From assembly GCA_030607715.1 (NCBI GenBank), contig JAUWJM010000031.1:1-13801 (forward strand): a stretch of 13,801 bases of DNA, in the 5' to 3' direction. The first letter of the stretch is position 1. Every line of letters starts with the position of its first letter. The translations under genes were made by a program, and so were the position numbers. Shown piece by piece: positions 7,498 to 13,801 of this stretch. The notes beneath the pieces were generated by a model that was not told the DNA's origin, ran no database searches, and saw nothing but the letters and a program-made list of their open reading frames with translations. Source of the DNA: Candidatus Aerophobota bacterium. GTDB taxonomy: Bacteria > Aerophobota > Aerophobia > Aerophobales > B3-G15.

Positions 7498-7581
7498 CTA
7501 ACAACACTTTCCTGAAGATTTTACATACTTTTCCGGTCCCTTTTTAAAAGCTTCCTCGCATGCACAAGTCGGGTTAAAGTG
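7498..7581 (-). pseudogene. Probable YHS-domain protein tail (remnant)
   Basis: A minus-strand frame, bounded by TAA upstream and TAG at 7500-7498, encodes 27 residues beginning HFNPTCACEEAFKKGPEKYV and ending SGKCC. The pattern C.C..AF..GPEKY followed by a Cys-Cys terminus resembles the last third of small YHS-domain metal-binding proteins, which often accompany P-type metal ATPases and ACR3 pumps. The conserved N-terminal DPVCGM part is missing and there is no ATG. A GAGGA plus TTG pair sits just upstream (TTG at about 7590) but in another frame, so a single-base frameshift could once have joined them. It lies directly after cysK. I see a decayed gene rather than a working one; a chance frame cannot be excluded. 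Confidence 0.4.
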
Positions 7582-7601
7582 TTAAACAACTTATTTTCCT
7601 C

Positions 7602-8522
7602 TTATTTAAATAAAGTAGTTAAATACCTCTCACCCGTATCGGGTAAAATTATCACTGTGAGTTTACCTTTATTTTCTGTTCTCTTTGCTATCTGCAGGGC
7701 TGCCCAGGTTGCTGCTCCTGAGGATATACCGGCTAATATCCCCTCTTCTTTAGCTAATCTTTTAACCATCTTTTCTGCATCTTCATCTTCCACAGGGATA
7801 ACCTCGTCCACCAGATCCATATTTAAGACCTGGGGCATAAACCCCGCTCCTATACCCTGAATTCTATGAGGTCCGGGCTTTCCTCCAGAAAGAACGGGAG
7901 AATTAGCCGGCTCTACGCCAATAGCTTTAAAGTTTGGTTTTCTCTTTTTTATCACCTCGGCTAGGCCGGTAATTGTCCCCCCTGTTCCTATGCCGGCAAT
8001 TAGTATATCTACTTTACCATCTGTATCTCGCCAGATTTCCTCAGCCGTTGTCCTTCTATGAATTTCAGGGTTAGCTGGATTTTTAAATTGTTGGGGCATA
8101 AAGGAATTGGAAGTTTCAGCTACCAGCTCCTCTGCTTTCCTCACCGCTCCGGCCATTCCCTCAAAACCTGGGGTGAGAATAAGTTCTGCCCCAAATAATT
8201 CCAAGAGTTTCCTTCTCTCCATACTCATTGTATCGGGCATAGTTAATATTAACCGATAACCTTTAACAGCACATACAAAAGCTAAACCAATTCCAGTATT
8301 CCCACTGGTGGACTCAATAATTATTGTACCCTTTTTGATTAACCCTCTTTTCTCAGCATCCTCTATCATGCTCACACTAATTCTGTCCTTAACACTTCCA
8401 CCGGGGTTAAATGATTCCAGCTTAACTACTAAATTTATTCCCAATCCAGCACCTATTCTTTTCAACTTCACTAAAGGGGTATTGCCAACAAGCTCGGTTA
8501 CATCACTTGCAATTTTTACCAT
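7602..8522 (-). CDS. cysK: O-acetylserine sulfhydrylase (cysteine synthase A type)
   Basis: PLP enzyme making L-cysteine from O-acetylserine and sulfide. The 306 residues include the PLP lysine Lys45 in NPGGSVKDR, the substrate loop TSGNTG (72-77), the phosphate-binding GTGGTITG, and the C-terminal [10 protein letters not shown]. Length is typical of CysK. The first residues [16 protein letters not shown] are canonical. The ATG is preceded by GAGGA about 8 bases upstream. It follows the Rrf2 regulator by 100 bp and precedes mnmA-iscS-iscU, so it supplies the cysteine that IscS consumes. No serine acetyltransferase (cysE) is in the window. CysM or a cystathionine beta-synthase-like specificity is possible but less likely, because the [15 protein letters not shown] pair and the length fit CysK best. 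Confidence 0.95.
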   Translation of the reverse strand: MVKIASDVTELVGNTPLVKLKRIGAGLGINLVVKLESFNPGGSVKDRISVSMIEDAEKRGLIKKGTIIIESTSGNTGIGLAFVCAVKGYRLILTMPDTMSMERRKLLELFGAELILTPGFEGMAGAVRKAEELVAETSNSFMPQQFKNPANPEIHRRTTAEEIWRDTDGKVDILIAGIGTGGTITGLAEVIKKRKPNFKAIGVEPANSPVLSGGKPGPHRIQGIGAGFMPQVLNMDLVDEVIPVEDEDAEKMVKRLAKEEGILAGISSGAATWAALQIAKRTENKGKLTVIILPDTGERYLTTLFK

Positions 8523-8622
8523 CTTTGATTCCTCTTTTTAGTTTTTAACTTAAATCCTAAAACTATCTTCTATCTATAAACTTTTTTTTAATCAAGGAAG
8601 CTTCAAAGTTTTTTTCTCATTT

Positions 8623-9066
8623 CTAAATGTTATAGATTGCGCTCTTGTTTTGCTCTTTCCTCCTTTGTTTCTCGACCAAATCCTTCAAGCTTATGGATTC
8701 TAATATTTCATCCGTTGCTCTTTTTATTTCCGTCCAGACATCCCTGGTTACACAAAGTCCTGCTTGCGGACAGCATTCAGGATCATCAACACACTCTACA
8801 AGGGCTGTGGAGCCCTCTAAAGTCTTGATTATCTGAGCAAGTTTAATTTGAGTCGGTGGTTTAGCTAAAGTGTATCCTCCATGTGCTCCACGAAAACTTT
8901 TTACTAAACCAGCTACCTTAAGAGAGGTGACTATGTGCTCTAAGTACTTTTCTGAAATATGTTGTCTCTTTGCTATATCCCTTAACAAAAGATAACCTTG
9001 ACCATAATGAAGGGCCAAATCTACCATTGCCCTTGCTCCGTATCGTCCTTTAGTGGAAAGTTTCAT
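8623..9066 (-). CDS. iscR: Rrf2-family regulator, IscR-like with Cys cluster
   Basis: Dimeric winged-helix transcription factor. The 147-residue protein begins with the family signature MKLSTKGRYGARAMVDLA. It has the recognition helix region HISEKYLEHIVTSLKVAGLVKSFRG with the wing GAHGGYTLAKP up to about residue 70. The cluster region holds Cys92, Cys98, Cys99 and Cys105, close to the C-x5-C-x5-C of E. coli IscR. Arg108 stands where E. coli has its fourth ligand, His107. It therefore probably senses Fe-S status, though the CymR subgroup (cysteine metabolism, often next to cysK-iscS) is an alternative and would suit the cysK neighbour. A GGGAGGTG ribosome site lies just upstream of the ATG. 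An inverted repeat over its own predicted start site suggests autoregulation of the cysK-mnmA-iscS-iscU operon. Confidence 0.9.
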   Translation of the reverse strand: MKLSTKGRYGARAMVDLALHYGQGYLLLRDIAKRQHISEKYLEHIVTSLKVAGLVKSFRGAHGGYTLAKPPTQIKLAQIIKTLEGSTALVECVDDPECCPQAGLCVTRDVWTEIKRATDEILESISLKDLVEKQRRKEQNKSAIYNI

Positions 9067-9083
9067 ACCAACACCTCCCTTTC

Positions 9084-9109
9084 TCTACTAAATCTATCAA
9101 TATAGTAGA
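9084..9109. promoter_or_regulatory. Inverted repeat, likely operator of the Rrf2 regulator
   Basis: TCTACTA-N12-TAGTAGA is a perfect 7-bp-arm dyad of 26 bp lying between the -10 box and the ribosome site of the Rrf2 gene. It would cover the expected transcription start at about 9104. Size and symmetry fit a site for a dimeric Rrf2 protein, and its position predicts repression. The bases do not match the E. coli IscR type 1 consensus closely, so binding is inferred from placement only. Confidence 0.55.
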
Positions 9110-9110
9110 C

Positions 9111-9137
9111 ATTGTAGCATAAAAAAAATTTTGTCAA
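9111..9137 (-). promoter_or_regulatory. Sigma70-type promoter of the rrf2-cysK-isc operon
   Basis: On the minus strand, TTGACA (9137-9132) is followed after 15 bases by TACAAT (9116-9111). A TG sits one base before the -10, giving an extended -10 (TGCTACAAT). The -35 is a perfect consensus. The 15-base spacer is short of the ideal 17, which the extended -10 could offset. It lies about 45 bp upstream of the Rrf2 start codon. Confidence 0.65.
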
Positions 9138-9411
9138 CTCTAGGCATCAAATCATGAACTGGAGATACTTTCCCTCATTACTCGTTTAAACAGTAAGAAA
9201 GTAAATCTATGCAATAAAAAAAAATCAAATCTCAAATAAGGAGGAGAAAATATCTGGGAAACAAGGGTGACTAAGGATTACTGATTTAGCTTTGAAATAA
9301 AAGGTGATACTTACATCTTGCGCAGGATAGGTAAACACAAGGAGGTTTTAAGAAAACCTTAAATTTCAAGGAAAATCCTGATCCCTGTGAGGAAGAATAT
9401 CACCTGTATTT
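9138..9411. other. Intergenic region between mttB-like gene and the rrf2 promoter
   Basis: No credible gene is seen on either strand. It is AT-rich. It holds two small hairpins (AGGTTTT-AAG-AAAACCT at 9343-9359 and AGGA-AAA-TCCT at 9369-9379) downstream of the mttB-like stop, and a run of nine A/T around 9218-9226. None makes a convincing GC-rich stem directly followed by T on the minus strand, so an intrinsic terminator for the transporter operon is only weakly suggested. An AAGGAGGAG on the plus strand near 9240 has no reading frame after it. Confidence 0.5.
9343..9359 (-). terminator. Weak hairpin after the mttB-like gene
   Basis: AGGTTTT and AAAACCT form a 7-bp stem with a 3-base loop about 53 bp past the stop of the mttB-like gene. 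The stem is AT-rich and no T-run follows on the minus strand, so it may only protect the 3' end of the mRNA. Intrinsic termination is not well supported. Confidence 0.2.
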
Positions 9412-10854
9412 TTACTCTCTTTTTTCTGCATTTAAGACAATTTTATCTATTTCCCTTACTACCTCCGGATCTAAGGACGGGACCCTATACTCTTTTAATA
9501 TTTTCTTAACTTTTCTATGAGCTGAATCTATTACTGTAGGCATACCAGCTTTCTTCCAATTTAGAAAATTATCACGGATAAAAACATCCGAGCCCCAAAG
9601 AATCTTTTTATAATTTTTAAGAGTGTAATCATTGGTTAAAAAATACATTTGATCCTTATAGGATTCCTTGATTATATTAAAATCAACTGAACTCATCTCC
9701 AAATTAAAGTTATCAAAAAAGTGAGAAATAGATGAAATTATTTCATTATCAATGATAATCTGCTCATAAGAAGCTAAATTCATGGCATCCATCTCACAAG
9801 TAGCACCAAATATATTATTAGCACCTGCACAAGCTGAGATTAAATACCCCATTGATTTTTCATAAGCCATTTGCAAATCAGAACTCTTAGAGTCTGTGGA
9901 AATCAAAACCCTAATTGGTAAGTTATAGAATTTCCCCAATTTAATTCCCATTAAATAGTATAGCCAAATTTCAGGAGAGGAAGTAATTACATTTGTGCTT
10001 TTCATATCAAAAGATCCTGCCATTACAGGATAATCACTTGGATTTTCAGGATCTATCGCATTTTCTATAACTAATCCACACAAATAATTAGCATTGGCAA
10101 GAGCAAGTGCTCCCGAGATACTAACAGGCGCAGTCATTCCCATTATTGGATAATGATCTATACCAGTAGGTATTCCAAGTTCTGCACACTTCATTAATAC
10201 TTCACATTCCTTCTCCTGGATACCAAGAACAGCCTCAGATGAAGCACCAATAGTAAAAAGGGACTTTTTAACTAAACTCTCTTTGGATCCTCTTATAGCA
10301 ACGCCCATCTTATAAATATCTTCAACTACTCGAGGATCAGATGCCACAAAACTACATGGTTTGGTTGTATTCTTTAACACTACTGCAGCCATTTGTGTAC
10401 GTAATACTTTTGGTGAAATATCCATAGGGTCAACCACTGTATGCATTATATCTATGCTATCAAAATAATCTTGAATCCTGGTCATTTTTACCAGATCATC
10501 TAAAGTTGGAGCACGGTATGAACCATCATAGTCTTTTATCCTAACAGTTGCAGCACCGGTTGTAAAAACTATATTATCTTCTCCAATATTAATCCAGTTT
10601 TTTGCATTTCTATCATATAATTTGAATGCTGAGTGATTATTAGATATTGCTTTTTTAACTACAGGTTCAGGGATTTTGACTTTCTTAGAATCAAAATCAA
10701 CACTGCATCCTATAGAACTTAATAGTTCAAGACATTTGCTGCTTCCAATAAATAGGCCAATTTCATCTAAAATCCTTAAGCTGGTTTTATGGATTTCTTT
10801 TACATCAAAATTCACGCTGTAGGAAAATATGTTTGTATTTAAATTCTGGATCAT
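9412..10854 (-). CDS. MttB-family (trimethylamine methyltransferase-like) protein, non-pyrrolysine
   Basis: Member of the COG5598 MttB superfamily, TIM-barrel methyltransferases that move a methyl group from a methylated amine to a corrinoid protein. At 480 residues it matches the family length. Family-like segments include RIKDYDGSYRAPTLDDLVKM, SVSISGALALANA-type (PVSISGALALANANYL), and GANNIFGATCEMDAMNLASYEQIIIDNEI near residues 345-375. All 480 codons are sense and the stop is TAA. There is no in-frame TAG, so it is not a pyrrolysine enzyme like archaeal MttB. Non-Pyl relatives include demethylases of glycine betaine, proline betaine and carnitine. The substrate here is unknown. The ATG has GAGGAA just upstream and lies 30 bp after the second permease gene, so it should be co-transcribed with the importer, which may bring in its substrate (inference). 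No corrinoid protein or activator is seen nearby. Confidence 0.85.
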   Translation of the reverse strand: MIQNLNTNIFSYSVNFDVKEIHKTSLRILDEIGLFIGSSKCLELLSSIGCSVDFDSKKVKIPEPVVKKAISNNHSAFKLYDRNAKNWINIGEDNIVFTTGAATVRIKDYDGSYRAPTLDDLVKMTRIQDYFDSIDIMHTVVDPMDISPKVLRTQMAAVVLKNTTKPCSFVASDPRVVEDIYKMGVAIRGSKESLVKKSLFTIGASSEAVLGIQEKECEVLMKCAELGIPTGIDHYPIMGMTAPVSISGALALANANYLCGLVIENAIDPENPSDYPVMAGSFDMKSTNVITSSPEIWLYYLMGIKLGKFYNLPIRVLISTDSKSSDLQMAYEKSMGYLISACAGANNIFGATCEMDAMNLASYEQIIIDNEIISSISHFFDNFNLEMSSVDFNIIKESYKDQMYFLTNDYTLKNYKKILWGSDVFIRDNFLNWKKAGMPTVIDSAHRKVKKILKEYRVPSLDPEVVREIDKIVLNAEKRE

Positions 10855-10884
10855 ATATTCTTCCTCTAAACAATTCTGGAACTT

Positions 10885-11742
10885 TTAACCTTTTAAAGCC
10901 CCCATTGTTATTCCTTCAGCTAATCTTCTTTGGAAAATAAAATAAATTAGAAGAGGAATAATTATTGACACAAGTATTCCAGAAAAAAGAAGCGGCCAAT
11001 CAGTTACTCTTCCTGCTTTAGCAGAAGCTTGTAGCTGAGCAATTGCTGGTGTGATTATTCTCACCTCGTGCTTTCTTAAAAATATCATAGAAATAAACAA
11101 CTCATTCCAAAAATCGAAAAAACTTATTATTCCTAAGGTTAATAATGCCGGTTTTCCTAATGGCACCATAATTTTAAGGTATATTTGAAAGGAGTTCGCC
11201 CCATCAACTTTTGCTGAATCCATCAACTCATTTGGAATATTATGGTAAAAACTTCTCATTAAAAAAGTACCAAAGGGGAACCATAAAGTAGCATGAAGAA
11301 TTCCCATCATAACAAGATTATCTACTAAATTCCACCTACTCCACGTAACATACAAAGGAATTATAAATGTCTGAAAAGGGATTGCTAACAAGGAAATAAC
11401 TCCCAAATAAATTAAATTTCTTCCTGGAAGTTCTAATTTATCAAAAGCATAACCAGCCATACTACAAAAAACAAGATTGACGAATACCCCAATTGTAACA
11501 ACCACTATTGTATTTAAAATATAATTACCAAATTCTAGCTCAAATAATTTTTTAGCCTTTTCCAATAATGTAAAATCTTTAGGCAGTGAAAACTTAGAAG
11601 TTGCATACTCAGCTCTGGTTTTAGAAGAATTTATAACTACAAAATACAAAGGAAGTAAGCATATGATAATCAATAATATTGAGATAAGGAAAATAAATGC
11701 TCTCCCCATCCAGGGAGACTTAATTTTATAATGACTACTCAT
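10885..11742 (-). CDS. CUT1-type sugar ABC transporter permease (MalG/UgpE-like)
   Basis: Second transmembrane subunit of a carbohydrate-type ABC importer. The 285 residues hold six predicted membrane segments, beginning with FIFLISILLIIICLLPLYFVV. The EAA loop that contacts the ATPase is present as MDSAKVDGANSFQIYLKIMVP near residue 175. The C-terminal QRRLAEGITMGALKG is the hallmark of the MalG group. The ATG lies 3 bp after the first permease stop, with GAGGG provided by the end of that gene, so the two are tightly coupled. It precedes the MttB-like gene by 30 bp. Family members carry sugars, glycerol-phosphate and related polyols; substrate is set by the binding protein and cannot be read from this subunit. 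Confidence 0.93.
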   Translation of the reverse strand: MSSHYKIKSPWMGRAFIFLISILLIIICLLPLYFVVINSSKTRAEYATSKFSLPKDFTLLEKAKKLFELEFGNYILNTIVVVTIGVFVNLVFCSMAGYAFDKLELPGRNLIYLGVISLLAIPFQTFIIPLYVTWSRWNLVDNLVMMGILHATLWFPFGTFLMRSFYHNIPNELMDSAKVDGANSFQIYLKIMVPLGKPALLTLGIISFFDFWNELFISMIFLRKHEVRIITPAIAQLQASAKAGRVTDWPLLFSGILVSIIIPLLIYFIFQRRLAEGITMGALKG

Positions 11743-11745
11743 TTT

Positions 11746-12636
11746 TTAACCCTCTTTAGTCATAGCTTTAATTTGAAAATAAGTAATAAAGAATATTACG
11801 ATGAATATCATAGAACCTATTGCACAGGCATATCCCATATTCATAAACCTAAAACCTTCCTCATATAAGTAATATTCAACAGTCTGAGTCGCGTATCCAG
11901 GACCTCCTTTTGTCATAACATATATGTAATCAAACATGTATCTAAAGTCTTCAATTAAAATAAGAGCGGTGATAAAGACTATAATAGTATTTAATTCAGG
12001 TATAATAATATGAATAAATGTTTGTATCCAATTAGCTCCGTCAACTTTAGCTGCATCTAAAACATTCTTATCAACATTACTTAAACCAGCTAAGTAAATA
12101 ATAGCTATCCAACCAAAATCTCTCCAAAAAGCAGTCAATATGATAAGTAACAAAGCAAGCCCTGGCCTACCCAACCAATCCAAAGCAAAAGAGTTCAATC
12201 CAATATTTTTAAGAATCTCGTTTAAAGGTCCTGTTACATGAAAAAACGAGGAAAACATTATACCAACTACCGTCATTGATAAAACATAAGGAAAAAGCAT
12301 GGACATCCGAGTTATTTTCAGGAGAAAATTAGGATTCTGAAAAATTATTACTGCTAATAATAAGGGTAATATTATCGACATAGGAGCTGCCAAGGCGATT
12401 GTTGCATTATGAGATAGAGCATTTAAAAAATATCCCCTTTTAAATAGGGAAATATAATTTTTAAACCCAACAAATTTGGGAGTTGAAAAAGCATTCCATC
12501 TGGTAAAACTGTAAAAAATACTTTGAGAAAAAGGTATTATTATAACTATAAACATTAAAGTAACTGGTACTACTATATATAGATAATTTAAGGCATTTCG
12601 TCTGTTTAGTTTGAAGCGTGAATTATTCATTTTCAT
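11746..12636 (-). CDS. CUT1-type sugar ABC transporter permease (MalF/UgpA-like)
   Basis: First transmembrane subunit of the importer. It has about six membrane segments, the first being YLYIVVPVTLMFIVIIIPFSQ, followed by IFYSFTRWN, typical of MalF/UgpA proteins. The EAA loop reads LDAAKVDGANWIQTFIHIIIP. The start chosen is the ATG at 12636 (peptide MKMNNSRFK), because AAGGAG lies four bases upstream. A frame-compatible TTG at 12660 would add eight residues but overlaps that ribosome site. The resulting 296 residues is the usual size. It is separated from the binding-protein gene by 139 bp containing a strong stem-loop. No ATPase gene follows, so a shared MsmX/UgpC-type ATPase encoded elsewhere is likely (inference). 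Confidence 0.92.
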   Translation of the reverse strand: MKMNNSRFKLNRRNALNYLYIVVPVTLMFIVIIIPFSQSIFYSFTRWNAFSTPKFVGFKNYISLFKRGYFLNALSHNATIALAAPMSIILPLLLAVIIFQNPNFLLKITRMSMLFPYVLSMTVVGIMFSSFFHVTGPLNEILKNIGLNSFALDWLGRPGLALLLIILTAFWRDFGWIAIIYLAGLSNVDKNVLDAAKVDGANWIQTFIHIIIPELNTIIVFITALILIEDFRYMFDYIYVMTKGGPGYATQTVEYYLYEEGFRFMNMGYACAIGSMIFIVIFFITYFQIKAMTKEG

Positions 12637-12670
12637 AAATCTCCTTATGAAAGGGGTCAAACGATCACCT

Positions 12671-12704
12671 TTTACAAGGGACGACTAAAGCCGTCCCTTG
12701 TAAA
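12671..12704. repeat. Perfect 13-bp inverted repeat (intercistronic stem-loop)
   Basis: TTTACAAGGGACG and CGTCCCTTGTAAA enclose an 8-base loop, about 70 bp downstream of the binding-protein stop and 35 bp before the permease start. As RNA it makes a strong hairpin. No T-run follows on either strand, so it is not a standard terminator. In ABC importer operons such hairpins often stabilise the binding-protein mRNA and set its excess over the permeases. It could also be a copy of a REP-like dispersed repeat. Confidence 0.85.
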
Positions 12705-12775
12705 TCCAGAGCTTAGACATACTTAGAGAACCAAAGCTTCCCTACTCAGATGTAATATCCATAACTTATTGTAAT

Positions 12776-13801
12776 TTATCTTGTAATCCAGGGATAATCT
12801 AACTCTTCAAATCTTTCCTGCAGTCTATCACAAACTTCTTGAGGAGTTATTTTCCCCATACACATCTCTACTGTTAGTTTTCCTGCGTCGTAATAAATTT
12901 CTATTGGCGTAGCAACATTATCATAATTAGGAGAAAGTGGTTTTTCTGTAACCCATCCCCAGGCTAATTTATCCCAACGATTTTTAATTAAAGAGGTATC
13001 AAAATAAGCACGAGGTGGAAAAATACTACTCATTTCATAAAGCTTGTCCAGTTTTTCTTTACTGGTAAAGAACTTAACCCATTCCGCAGCTTCCTCTGGA
13101 TATTCACTCCACGTAGGAATAAGATATTTAGATGGACTACCTCCCATTAATGTATATGTTAAAGGTCCTTCAGGATTGAAAACTGGATCTTTCATCATCC
13201 CATAATCATCACCTAATTCTTCATAGGTTTGTCTGTTATTAGGACCCCAGTACATTGTTTGCATTGCTACTTTTCTGTTTCTTACCAGATTCAAACCTTC
13301 ACTCCAATCCAATGTTAGCCCACCTTCATTAAAATATCCAGCTTGATATAACTCATTGATACGCCTGAAAGTTTCAACAATTTTAGGATCGTTCCACGGC
13401 ATCTCCCGTTTATAGAGTCTCACGTAATCCCCTTTTTCAAAAGTTTGAAGCATATAGGAGGCCGCCCACCAACACCAGGCGTATCCGCCCTTATTCCCCC
13501 AGCCCAGTGGTGTTATTCCAGCAGCCAACAGCTTATCACAGGCATCTGTAAACTCGTTCCAACTCATACGATAATCTGTAGCCTCTGTAGGTATGGGTAT
13601 TCCCGCTTTCTTAAACATCGCTTTATTGTATATCATGTGGTAGAAGCCAAATCCATAAATAGGATCGGGAACCCCAAATAACTTTTTTGATTTATCGTAA
13701 TCATAATAACCCGTTATCAAAACGCTGGGCATAAACCCTGATAATTCTTCAGGAGTAAAGTATTCTTTGTTATCACGCATAAAATCTCGAAGTGGAAAAA
13801 G
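12776..13801 (-). CDS. Extracellular solute-binding protein of a CUT1-type ABC importer (N-terminus outside window)
   Basis: Substrate-binding subunit (family 1, MalE/UgpB-like) that captures ligand outside the membrane. The frame is open to the right edge, so 341 C-terminal residues are visible and the signal or lipoprotein peptide is not. An internal Met at 13780 is not the true start. Family-like features are YHMIYNKAMFKKAGIPIPTEATDYRMSW-type hinge sequence (a segment near the visible residue 55), many ligand-facing aromatics (several Trp and Tyr, as in the WCWWAASYML stretch), and the C-terminal EEAAEWVKFFTSKEKLDKLYE helix. Such Trp-rich clefts usually bind sugars or polyols, but linkage to an MttB-like gene raises a methylated-amine or glycoside ligand as a possibility. 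It heads the operon with the two permeases; its promoter is outside the window. Confidence 0.9.
   Translation of the reverse strand, partial: LFPLRDFMRDNKEYFTPEELSGFMPSVLITGYYDYDKSKKLFGVPDPIYGFGFYHMIYNKAMFKKAGIPIPTEATDYRMSWNEFTDACDKLLAAGITPLGWGNKGGYAWCWWAASYMLQTFEKGDYVRLYKREMPWNDPKIVETFRRINELYQAGYFNEGGLTLDWSEGLNLVRNRKVAMQTMYWGPNNRQTYEELGDDYGMMKDPVFNPEGPLTYTLMGGSPSKYLIPTWSEYPEEAAEWVKFFTSKEKLDKLYEMSSIFPPRAYFDTSLIKNRWDKLAWGWVTEKPLSPNYDNVATPIEIYYDAGKLTVEMCMGKITPQEVCDRLQERFEELDYPWITR

Noticed and set aside
8523..8622. Terminator or second promoter between rrf2 and cysK.
   Set aside because: There are A/T runs and an 8-bp GAAGCTTC palindrome but no GC-rich stem followed by T and no good -35/-10 pair. 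Read-through from the rrf2 promoter is simpler.
8637..8836. Plus-strand reading frames opposite the Rrf2, nadA, iscS, mnmA and permease genes.
   Set aside because: They lie antisense to well-recognised proteins, have no family-like motifs or plausible ribosome sites, and are expected by chance in AT-rich sequence.
9412..10854. Pyrrolysine-containing MttB.
   Set aside because: There is no TAG within the 480 sense codons and the gene ends in TAA, so no amber codon is available for pyrrolysine.
12671..12704. Intrinsic terminator between the binding protein and permease genes.
   Set aside because: The stem is strong but no T-run follows on either strand, and the permeases need this transcript, so a stability or processing hairpin is more likely.
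1..13801. CRISPR arrays, tRNA or rRNA genes, insertion sequences.
   Set aside because: No regularly spaced repeats, cloverleaf-like segments, rRNA-like blocks or transposase genes were seen on either strand.

Overview
The window is a 13.8 kb piece of a low-GC (roughly 35-40% by eye) bacterial chromosome in which every supportable gene lies on the minus strand, so the reading order is from high to low coordinates. The content points to an anaerobic or microaerophilic bacterium: a corrinoid-type methyltransferase homologue (MttB family), FdhD for formate dehydrogenase maturation, the Fe-S enzyme quinolinate synthase, and an ISC/NIF-style sulfur-trafficking operon. It could be a clostridial-type Firmicute or an uncultured candidate phylum. 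The sequence alone does not settle the phylum.

Right part (13801 to 9412): a CUT1-family carbohydrate-type ABC importer, made of a binding protein (5' end outside the window) and two permeases. It is followed after 30 bp by a non-pyrrolysine MttB-like methyltransferase. A perfect 13-bp stem-loop separates the binding-protein gene from the permeases. No ATPase subunit and no corrinoid protein are in the window.

Middle (9411 to 3822): a 345-bp gap carries a sigma70-type promoter with a 7-bp-arm inverted repeat over the predicted transcription start of an IscR-like Rrf2 regulator with Cys92, Cys98, Cys99 and Cys105. Downstream lie cysK (cysteine synthesis), mnmA (tRNA 2-thiolation), iscS (cysteine desulfurase), iscU (Fe-S scaffold) and fdhD (sulfur transfer to formate dehydrogenase). 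Together they form a sulfur pathway: CysK makes cysteine, IscS takes its sulfur, and MnmA, IscU and FdhD receive it. The MnmA lacks the second catalytic cysteine of the E. coli-type enzyme.

Left part (3812 to 1): an arsenite efflux pump (ACR3) starts 9 bp after fdhD. It is followed by an arsM arsenite methyltransferase broken by one in-frame TAA, a shrunken remnant of a CopA-like P-type metal ATPase, nadA, an Nfu-type Fe-S scaffold gene, and the first 39 codons of a thioredoxin.

The most unusual aspect is a set of gene remnants scattered between intact housekeeping genes: a YHS-domain-like tail (7498-7581), a 27-codon permease-like N-terminus overlapping the iscU stop (4614-4697), the nonsense-mutated arsM, and the P-type ATPase remnant. 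This looks like metal/metalloid-resistance genes that were interleaved with a sulfur-trafficking operon and are now being lost, with only ACR3 still intact.
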